NCBI GenBank assembly: GCA_026997055.1
Contig: JALWJU010000202.1
Coordinates: 1 to 5,775, forward strand
DNA from: Paracoccaceae bacterium
Lineage (GTDB): Bacteria; Pseudomonadota; Alphaproteobacteria; Rhodobacterales; Rhodobacteraceae
Direction of reading: 5' to 3'
DNA length: 5,775 nt
In this document: in pieces, positions 1 through 5,030 of the stretch
Layout: each line of letters begins with the position of its first letter
Numbering within the stretch: the stretch's first letter is position 1
Program-made: the position numbers and the translations under genes
Notes under the pieces: model-generated
Databases searched by the model: none
What the model was told of the DNA's origin: nothing
Seen by the model: the letters and a program-made list of their open reading frames with translations, nothing else

Positions 1-129
1 CGAAGCCGAGCCGGGCTGGCCGCTGACCGAGCCCGTGACCTCGCCGCGCGCGGCGTCCTGGATGCGGCTGGGGTAGTCGTTCGGGGACTTGGTGCCCTGC
101 CAGGTCAGCAGGCCGGCGGTGGCGATCCA
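1..129 (-). CDS. Unrecognised minus-strand coding fragment, open at the left edge and apparently truncated at its 5' side
   Basis: Reading the minus strand from base 129 down gives 43 codons without a stop. All but one end in G or C, and the product has a natural composition: it begins WIATAGLLTWQGTKSP, continues NDYPSRIQDAARGEVTG, and runs off the window edge. The plus frame sharing the same third positions is broken by TAG at 74-76, and the other plus frames have poorer third positions or early stops, so the minus reading is the better one. I do not recognise the family. The YPSR segment is faintly like the YP-x-R motif at the start of TonB C-terminal domains, but this is too weak to name it. 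There is no convincing start: the frame stays open upstream into the antisense of the hydrolase fragment, with a GTG at 153-151 as the only nearby candidate. It may be a gene cut at its 5' end by a rearrangement near 107-135. Confidence 0.35.
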
Positions 130-301
130 GGGCCGCGAGGACCAGTACGGCACGCTGGCCCAGATCGACGCGCTAAGGCGCCACCTGCCCGAGCCACCCG
201 AAGTGGCGATCCTCGAGGATTGCGGCCACGCCCCGCATCTGGAAAAGCCCGAAGAGACCGCCCGCCTGATCGCGGATTTCGCCAACCGCGTCCTGTTCTA
301 G
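107..301 (+). pseudogene. 3' fragment of an alpha/beta hydrolase, lacking its N-terminal three quarters
   Basis: About the last 63 residues of a small alpha/beta-fold hydrolase are readable, ending at TAG 299-301. Two signatures of the C-terminal half are present in the right order. The first is the beta-strand and acid-residue segment AIQGREDQYGTLAQID, whose catalytic Asp is codon 140-142. The second is the histidine turn DCGHAPHLEKPEE, whose catalytic His is codon 227-229, followed by the closing helix. Family members are usually about 250-280 residues, so the nucleophile elbow and most of the fold are missing. The same frame meets TAG at 74-76, and the residues just before the AIQG strand no longer look like the family, which places the break at roughly 105-115. 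A TTG at 89 could start a 70-residue peptide, but that would have no nucleophile and no complete core. It is most simply a gene remnant. It is unrelated in sequence to the hydrolase at 5030-5775 and convergent with the dehydrogenase gene. Confidence 0.65.
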
Positions 302-331
302 GGCCTGTTGACAAGCGCGCGGCCAGCGCCC

Positions 332-352
332 CGATTTTTCTGCGAAAAATCG
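332..352. terminator. AT-rich perfect inverted repeat between convergent genes
   Basis: The arms CGATTTTTC (332-340) and GAAAAATCG (344-352) are exact reverse complements around a 3-base loop. They lie in the 79-bp gap between the hydrolase remnant and the dehydrogenase gene. The T-run within the left arm and the A-run in the right arm give a U-run on either transcript, so it could end transcription from both sides. It lacks the classic GC stem followed by Us, so termination is inferred. It could instead be a protein-binding palindrome or part of a mobile-element end. Confidence 0.3.
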
Positions 353-364
353 CCCTACGCCCGG

Positions 365-384
365 CTGAAGCGCAGGCGCTTCAG
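365..384 (-). terminator. Perfect GC-rich hairpin overlapping the dehydrogenase stop codon
   Basis: The arms CTGAAGCGC (365-373) and GCGCTTCAG (376-384) pair perfectly. As RNA this would form an 8-bp stem with a 4-base loop. It spans the TGA of the dehydrogenase gene (383-381). In the minus direction a T-run follows only about 16-20 bases later, inside the next inverted repeat. The two repeats may therefore act together as a weak terminator or as a 3'-end stabiliser for the operon mRNA. Confidence 0.35.
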
Positions 385-1130
385 ATCGAAAGCCTCTTGA
401 ACAGCGGCTCGGGGATCAGGCGGATGATCAGCATGATCCAGCGCCAGAAGAAGGGGGTGTAGAGGGTGTTTTTCCGCTTTGCCAATGCGCGTTCGATACT
501 GGCGGCCACCGCCTCGGGGCTGGCGACGAGGAACATCCCCTCGAGCCCCCAGGTCATGGCGGTATCGACGAAGCCGGGCTTCACCGTCAGCACATGCACG
601 CCTTCGCGCCCGAGCCGGTTGCGCAGGCCCGAAAGATAGGTGGCAAAGCCCGCCTTGGCCGCGCCATAGACGTAATTGCCGAGCCGCCCCCGGTCGCCCG
701 CCACCGAGCCCACGCCGACGACCGTGCCGCCGCCGCGCGCTTCCATCGCCGGCGCCAGCATCTGCAAGAAGCGCGCCGGGCCGGTGAAGCTGTCGGCCAC
801 CACGCCTTCGATCAGGGCGGGGTCGGCGTCGATTGCCGCCTGTTCGGGCATCGAGCCCACGAAGATTGCCGCCGAGATCATCCCGCCCGCCGCCTCGGCA
901 CGCTCGATCACCGGGGCGAAGGTGGCGGGGGCGCGCGCATCGAACGCGATCGCCTCGGCCTCGGCCGCGCCGCGAAGGCGCATGTCGCCGGCAAGCCGCC
1001 TGAGTTCGGCCATGTCGCGGCCCGCGAGCAGGAGGCGCGCGCCCTGCTCCGCCTTGAGCCGGGCGAAAGCCCGCGCCATCGAGGAGGTGGCGCCGAGGAT
1101 GATCCAGGTTTCGCTCCGGGTCTCGCTCAT
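381..1130 (-). CDS. DprE2-like short-chain dehydrogenase/reductase (polyprenylphosphoryl-2-keto-pentose reductase)
   Basis: This is a 249-residue NAD(P)-dependent reductase of the classical SDR fold. The cofactor loop ILGATSSMARA sits at residues 11-21, in the G-x-T-S-x-x-A style typical of DprE2 and its relatives. A GRD at 37-39 follows beta-2, and the catalytic pair is Ser142 and Tyr155-x-x-x-Lys159. PGFVDTAMT (185-193) forms the loop after beta-6. The last 28 residues are hydrophobic and cationic (about 222-249), suggesting contact with the membrane, as expected for a lipid-linked substrate. The Asn of the usual SDR tetrad appears replaced by Ser (about residue 114). DprE2 reduces the 2'-keto intermediate made by DprE1 to the arabino product. 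The ATG overlaps the stop of the DprE1-like gene as ATGA (1130-1127) and has GAGGAG six bases upstream, which fixes the start. The SDR fold is certain; the DprE2 role rests mainly on the partner gene and the C-terminus. Confidence 0.85.
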   Translation of the reverse strand: MSETRSETWIILGATSSMARAFARLKAEQGARLLLAGRDMAELRRLAGDMRLRGAAEAEAIAFDARAPATFAPVIERAEAAGGMISAAIFVGSMPEQAAIDADPALIEGVVADSFTGPARFLQMLAPAMEARGGGTVVGVGSVAGDRGRLGNYVYGAAKAGFATYLSGLRNRLGREGVHVLTVKPGFVDTAMTWGLEGMFLVASPEAVAASIERALAKRKNTLYTPFFWRWIMLIIRLIPEPLFKRLSI

Positions 1131-2440
1131 GTCGTGCTCCTCAGGCCAAGGCGGCGGGTCAGGTCGGTCTCCAGCGCGCGCGCGGGGTCGGCGCGCTCGC
1201 AGATCGCCGCCCATTCGCCATGCTCGGGATACATGGCGCGGATCGTCTCGCCATCGGCCAGCGCGTCCTTGGCGAGATAGAGCCGCCCGCCGGCCTCCAG
1301 CGCCATCTGCTGCAGCGCGCGTATCAGCGCCTCCGCCCCCCGGCGCGCCGGGAAGTCGAGCGCCAGCGTGTAGCCCTCCATCGGAAAGGACATGTGCCCC
1401 GCGCGCCCCGGCCCCATGCGCTTGAGCACCGCCAGCGGCGAGGCCAGGGCGCTTTCGGCGATCCGCGCCATGATTGCCCTGAGCGCCTCCACCTCGCCCG
1501 GCGGCACCACGCATTGGAACTGGTAGAAGCCGCGCTTGCCGTAGAGGCGGTTCCAGTCATGGATCTTGTCGAGCGGGAAGAAGAAATCGGCAATCGGCCG
1601 CTCGCGGATGCGCCCCTCTGCCGGCACGCGCTTGTAATAGGCGGCGTTGAAGAGCTTCACCACCGGGCTTGCAAGCGCGAAGGAAGGCGCGTCCAGCGGC
1701 ACCCGGCGCGCGCCTTTCGGCCAGGGCTCGAGGGTGGGCGAAAGCTCGCCTTCCTCCAGGATGCCCCGCCCCAGCGCCGCGCCGCGCGCGGTGGCGTCGA
1801 TCCAGCCCACCACATAGGGCGCGGTGGAGCGGTCGAGAAGCGCGATGAATTCGTCCCAGTTCTCGGCCCGGCTTTCGGTCACGCGCACCATGGTGCCGGG
1901 GCACGGGGTCAGGCGGATCTTCGCGCTCAGGATCACCCCGGTCTGGCCGAGCCCGCCCATGGTGGCGCGAAACAGGCCCTTGTTGCGCGTGGGGCTCGCG
2001 CTCACGCGCCTTTCGCCCTGCAGCAGGGTCACGCTCTCCACATGCTGGCCGAAGGAGCCGTCCTGATGGTGCGACTTGCCGTGCACGTCCTGGGCGATGC
2101 AACCGCCAAGCGTCGCGCGCCCGGTGCCGGGCATGACCGTGGGCAGCCAGCCCCGCGGAGCGAACAGGCGGGCGACTTCGCCGATCTCGATCCCGGCTTC
2201 GGCCTCCAGCAGGCCCTCCTGCGCGTCAAAGGACAGGATCCGGTCGAGCCGGGTCATGTCGATCACCGCGCCGCCGGAATTGAGCGGCGCGTCGTTATAG
2301 GAGCGCCGGTTGCCGATCGCCGGGGCGGGTGCCTCGGCCAGCGCGGCCTTCAGGGCGGCGAGCTTCTCGGGGCGCGCCATGCGGCCATGCGCGCTCAGCA
2401 CCCGGCCCCAGCCGGCATAGTCAGTTTCCTTCCAGCGCAT
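1127..2440 (-). CDS. DprE1-like FAD-dependent oxidase (polyprenylphosphoryl-ribose 2'-oxidase family)
   Basis: This 437-residue flavoenzyme of the VAO/FAD_binding_4 superfamily has a C-terminal part like that of the sugar-lactone oxidases. The FAD-binding segment has NRRSYNDAPLN (44-54) and PGTGRATLGGCIAQDVHGKSH (104-124), the latter followed by the GSFGQH turn. The C-terminus has YLAKDALADGETIRAMYPE (388-406) and ends DLTRRLGL. These match mycobacterial DprE1 closely by recall: Tyr48, His120, Gln309 and Lys391 fall at the positions of Tyr60, His132, Gln336 and Lys418. DprE1 oxidises the 2'-hydroxyl of polyprenylphosphoryl-ribose to a ketone, the first half of the epimerisation to arabinose. 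Length is slightly below the mycobacterial enzyme (about 460). The equivalent of Cys387 is Ala360. ATG 2440 was chosen because a G-rich Shine-Dalgarno precedes it and the protein there aligns with the family N-terminus; the longer GTG-type extension to 2503 adds unrelated residues. It overlaps the upstream gene by 20 bases. Confidence 0.87.
   Translation of the reverse strand: MRWKETDYAGWGRVLSAHGRMARPEKLAALKAALAEAPAPAIGNRRSYNDAPLNSGGAVIDMTRLDRILSFDAQEGLLEAEAGIEIGEVARLFAPRGWLPTVMPGTGRATLGGCIAQDVHGKSHHQDGSFGQHVESVTLLQGERRVSASPTRNKGLFRATMGGLGQTGVILSAKIRLTPCPGTMVRVTESRAENWDEFIALLDRSTAPYVVGWIDATARGAALGRGILEEGELSPTLEPWPKGARRVPLDAPSFALASPVVKLFNAAYYKRVPAEGRIRERPIADFFFPLDKIHDWNRLYGKRGFYQFQCVVPPGEVEALRAIMARIAESALASPLAVLKRMGPGRAGHMSFPMEGYTLALDFPARRGAEALIRALQQMALEAGGRLYLAKDALADGETIRAMYPEHGEWAAICERADPARALETDLTRRLGLRSTT
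1137..1142 (-). promoter_or_regulatory. Strong ribosome binding site for the DprE2-like gene
   Basis: GAGGAG on the minus strand, six bases before the ATG at 1130. It lies inside the last codons of the upstream gene and, with the ATGA overlap, indicates translational coupling. It also rules out the longer reading of this frame that begins upstream at 1514. Confidence 0.75.
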
Positions 2441-3434
2441 AGGCCCCCCTTCGGCTGTATTTCTCGGCCCACGGAAACACCACGAGCCCGATTGCGATGG
2501 CAAACCACAGGGTGGTCAGGCGGATGATCGCGGTGGCCGGCAGCGATACCTCCATCGGCACGCCTTCTAGCGCGAGCAGCGCCACCATCGCCGCTTCGGC
2601 TCCGCCCACGCCCCCGGGCGCCCCGGTGAGCCCGCCGGCGAGCGCCGAAAAGATGAAGATCGCCGTGGCGCTCGCAAGGCCGATATCGGCCCCCATCCAG
2701 ACCAGCAGCAGATGAAAGGCCAGCCCCTCGGCCAGCCAGCCCACAGCGCCCAGCAGCGCCACGCCCGCAAGCAGGCCCGGCGCCGAGAAGGCCGCCAGCG
2801 AACGCGCCGCCCGGCGCAGGCGCGCAAACAGCCGTGCGAAGCGCCCCGTCAGCCGGTAGCCTGCGCGCGCCAGCGCATCGAGCAGCGCCGGGCGCGTGGC
2901 CACGAACGCGCCCACCAGCGCCAGAGCCGCGACCGGCGCGCCCAGGGCGATGCTCCGGCCCGAAAGCGCAAGCATCAGCCCGAGCAGCAGCCCCATCGCG
3001 GCGAGGTCCGAGGCCCGGTCCGCCAGCGCCAGCGGCGCCGTGCGCTCGAAGCTCCAGCCGGTCTCGCGCCTTATCCAGCGCATCCGCACGAGCTCGCCCA
3101 CCCGCCCGGGCGTCACCGACATGGCGAAGCCGCCGAGAAAGTGGCGCGCATCCTGCAAGAGCCCCGTCCCCAGCCCGAGCCTCAGCGCAAACAGGTGCCA
3201 GCGCAGCGCGCGGGCGAGGTAATTGACCAGCGAAAGCCCGAGCAGCAGGGCGATCTGCCCGGGGCCGACCCGGCGCAGCTGGGCCATGACTTCGCCCCAG
3301 CCGGTGGCGGCAATGGCCCCTGCGAGGCCCACCAGAAGCAGCGCGAGCAGCACGAACAGGATCAGCCGGTCGCGGCGGGCGGAAGGCTGGGAAGGCTTGG
3401 CGGGCATGGATATGGCGAGGCTCGTCTGCTGCAT
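2421..3434 (-). CDS. Flippase-like / lysylphosphatidylglycerol synthase transmembrane-domain protein (UPF0104, PF03706 type)
   Basis: This polytopic inner-membrane protein has 337 residues from the chosen start. A short cationic N-terminus (residues 18-23, including SARRDR) is followed by a first membrane helix (about 24-44) and some six to eight further hydrophobic stretches through about 320. Family landmarks are present in order: NYLARALRWHLF (71-82), VTPGRVGELVRMRW (107-120), ADRASDL (138-144), GAPGGVGGAEAAMVAL (271-286) and ATAIIRLTTLW (300-310). These match the membrane domain seen alone in many bacteria and fused to an aminoacyltransferase in MprF, where it flips the modified lipid. 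No such catalytic domain is present here. Being in an operon with DprE1/DprE2-like enzymes, it may move or present a lipid-linked sugar, which is inference. The start at ATG 3434 has AGAAG six bases upstream and suits the promoter at 3463-3491. Earlier in-frame starts at 3464 and 3542 and a later ATG at 3407 are alternatives. Confidence 0.82.
   Translation of the reverse strand: MQQTSLAISMPAKPSQPSARRDRLILFVLLALLLVGLAGAIAATGWGEVMAQLRRVGPGQIALLLGLSLVNYLARALRWHLFALRLGLGTGLLQDARHFLGGFAMSVTPGRVGELVRMRWIRRETGWSFERTAPLALADRASDLAAMGLLLGLMLALSGRSIALGAPVAALALVGAFVATRPALLDALARAGYRLTGRFARLFARLRRAARSLAAFSAPGLLAGVALLGAVGWLAEGLAFHLLLVWMGADIGLASATAIFIFSALAGGLTGAPGGVGGAEAAMVALLALEGVPMEVSLPATAIIRLTTLWFAIAIGLVVFPWAEKYSRRGAYALEGN
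2444..2450 (-). promoter_or_regulatory. G-rich ribosome binding site for the DprE1-like gene
   Basis: AGGGGGG on the minus strand, three bases before ATG 2440, within the last codons of the membrane-protein gene. It supports the start at 2440 and translation coupled to the upstream gene, whose stop lies 17 bases beyond this ATG. The spacing is a little short for a classical site. Confidence 0.5.
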
Positions 3435-3462
3435 GGGGCGCTTCTGGCGGCGGATCGGGGCC

Positions 3463-3491
3463 ATTATAAGGGATGCGGCGCGCAATGACAG
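3463..3491 (-). promoter_or_regulatory. Candidate sigma70 promoter for the flippase-like/dprE1-like/dprE2-like operon
   Basis: On the minus strand an exact TATAAT (3468-3463) lies 17 bases after CTGTCA (3491-3486), which matches the -35 consensus at four of six positions. It is the only AT-rich hexamer in this very GC-rich gap and sits just upstream of the three-gene operon. Transcription would begin near 3456, leaving a leader of about 22 bases before ATG 3434. The ATG at 3464 overlaps the -10 box and so could not be used by this transcript. Confidence 0.45.
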
Positions 3492-3561
3492 GGCTTTCGC
3501 GGCGCTTGCGCGACACCGCCGGCCGGCTCCCTCTGCCAGCACGAAGCCGGGGCAAAGCGGC

Positions 3562-5016
3562 TCACTCCCCCGCCCCGCGCGGGGTCAGGCTGAGCCAGAT
3601 ACCGTCGCGCCCGCGCACGGTGAGGTGGGCGACCGGCATGGCCGGGCGCCCTTCGACCGGCGCGAAACGAAAGGCGCGCACCAGGAGCGACAGCAGAAGC
3701 GGCCCCTCGGCCATGGCAAAGCCCGATCCGGGGCAGACCCGCTGGCCCTGGGAAAAGGGGATATAGGCCTTGCGCAGGCAGGCCTTGCCGTTTTCCGTGC
3801 CGAAGCGCGCCGGGTCGAAATCGTCGGGCCGCTCCCAGAGGCGCTCGTGGCGGTGCAGGTGCCAGGGGCTGAGCACGATCTGGCTGCCGCGCGCCACCTC
3901 GCGGTCGCGGAAATGCTCGCATTTCACCGCCTCGCGCACCATCATCGGCACCGGCGGGTAGAGGCGCATCGCCTCGCGGAACACGTCGCGGGAGATCTTG
4001 AGCTTGGAAAGGGTTGAAAAATATATCTTTTCCGGGTCGATCGCCGCCCGGGCCTCCTCTGCCACCCGCTCCTGCCAGTCGGGATAGAGCGCGAGCAGGT
4101 AGAGCGCCCAGGCGAGCGCCGAGGCGCTGGTCTCGTGGCCGGCGAGGAAGAAGATCGCCACCTGATCGACCATTTCCTCGGTGTCGAAGGTCTCGCCGGT
4201 CTCCGGGTCGGGGGTGGTCATGATCTTGGTCGCCAGATCGTCGGGCGCGCGCCCGGCCCGGATCGCCGCCATCCGCTCGGCGGTGAGCGCCGTGATCAGG
4301 GCGCGGATATCGCGGGCGGTCTCGCGCGTCTGGCGGCTGTGAAAGCGCGGAAACCACCGCGGAAGCGGCAGGAGCGCGCCCAGATTGACCACCGGGGATG
4401 CGCGCTGGTGCTCCCTGAAGCGGGAAAACACCGCCGCCGCGGTCTCGTTCTCGATCGGGATCGAAAACAGGGTGCGAAAGATCACGTCGGCGGCCATGTG
4501 GCTGGTCTGCGCCTCGATCTCGAGCGGGCGCCCGTCGGCCAGCGCGCCCAGCCGCTCCACCGCCGCCACGCCCGCATCCCACATGGCCGGGAAGGTATCG
4601 CGCAGCCGCCCGCCCTCGAAGGCCGGGTCGATGATGCGCCGCTGGCGCTTCCAGGTCTCGCCATTGGTGATGAAGACCGAATTGCCCAGGAGCGGGGCGA
4701 GGCCCTCGCGGATGCGGTCGGATTTGGGGAAGTCGTCGGGGCGCTCCTTGAGCACCAGGTCCACCAGCGAGGGATCGTTGCACAGATAGGAGCGGAAGAA
4801 GGGCGTGCGGAACTCGGCCATCCAGGCGCGGTAGAGGCGGGCGGGCTGGGCCGAGAGGATATCGCGGCGAAACAGGCGCAGATAGCGCCAGAGCGAGACT
4901 TTCGGCGGGCGCGCCGGGGGTTTGGGCGGGCGCGGCGGCGCCTGCGGCGGCCCGGCCCGCTCGGCTGGCTCGGGCGGCTTGGGCGGCGGTTCCGGCACCT
5001 CTGTCATCCCGGTCAT
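3562..5016 (-). CDS. Cytochrome P450 monooxygenase with proline-rich N-terminal arm
   Basis: This is a complete soluble-type P450 of 484 residues. Canonical elements appear in order: C-helix WKRQR (122-126), I-helix oxygen-activation motif AGHETS (292-297), K-helix ExxR as EAMR (348-351), the PERF-like FDPARF (400-405), and the heme loop FSQGQRVCPG (421-430) with Cys428 as the heme thiolate. It should insert one oxygen atom using electrons from a separate redox partner, and no ferredoxin or reductase gene is in the window. The P450 domain begins near residue 40. Residues 8-39 are about half proline, with Lys/Arg between, forming an unstructured arm. The I-helix and K-helix style resembles the CYP4/CYP110-like bacterial P450s active on fatty or hydrophobic substrates; this is impression only. 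ATG 5016 has AAAGAGA seven bases upstream. A TTG at 5070 lies inside the hydrolase gene without a site, and ATG 5007 is a lesser alternative. The gene starts 13 bp after the hydrolase stop. Confidence 0.95.
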   Translation of the reverse strand: MTGMTEVPEPPPKPPEPAERAGPPQAPPRPPKPPARPPKVSLWRYLRLFRRDILSAQPARLYRAWMAEFRTPFFRSYLCNDPSLVDLVLKERPDDFPKSDRIREGLAPLLGNSVFITNGETWKRQRRIIDPAFEGGRLRDTFPAMWDAGVAAVERLGALADGRPLEIEAQTSHMAADVIFRTLFSIPIENETAAAVFSRFREHQRASPVVNLGALLPLPRWFPRFHSRQTRETARDIRALITALTAERMAAIRAGRAPDDLATKIMTTPDPETGETFDTEEMVDQVAIFFLAGHETSASALAWALYLLALYPDWQERVAEEARAAIDPEKIYFSTLSKLKISRDVFREAMRLYPPVPMMVREAVKCEHFRDREVARGSQIVLSPWHLHRHERLWERPDDFDPARFGTENGKACLRKAYIPFSQGQRVCPGSGFAMAEGPLLLSLLVRAFRFAPVEGRPAMPVAHLTVRGRDGIWLSLTPRGAGE

Positions 5017-5023
5017 GGCGGCA

Positions 5024-5030
5024 TCTCTTT
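5024..5030 (-). promoter_or_regulatory. Purine-rich ribosome binding site deciding the P450 start
   Basis: AAAGAGA on the minus strand, overlapping the last base of the hydrolase TGA and seven bases before ATG 5016. It is only a moderate Shine-Dalgarno match, but neither ATG 5007 nor the upstream TTG 5070 has a better one. Confidence 0.4.

Noticed and set aside
105..314. A 69-codon minus-strand frame opposite the hydrolase remnant
   Set aside because: Arg/Gly/Pro-rich shadow; the plus strand there has the hydrolase acid and histidine motifs.
308..340. Exact TTGACA (308-313) as a plus-strand promoter
   Set aside because: No acceptable -10 box at 16-18 bases, and it would only transcribe antisense into the dehydrogenase gene.
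1131..1514. Upstream extension of the dehydrogenase frame into the DprE1-like gene
   Set aside because: The extension is a Gly/Ala/Arg-rich shadow; the ATGA overlap with GAGGAG defines the start at 1130.
2441..2503. Longer N-terminus for the DprE1-like protein
   Set aside because: The extra 21 residues overlap the membrane-protein gene in another frame, and the family-like sequence and ribosome site both point to ATG 2440.
1220..2527. A 435-codon open frame on the plus strand
   Set aside because: It is the antisense of the DprE1-like gene, His/Arg-rich without any recognisable motif. The minus frame has clear family motifs and a proper ribosome site.
3223..4017. A 264-codon plus-strand frame across the gap between the P450 and membrane-protein genes
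   Set aside because: It spans two real minus-strand genes and the promoter region, has no family motif and no ribosome site.
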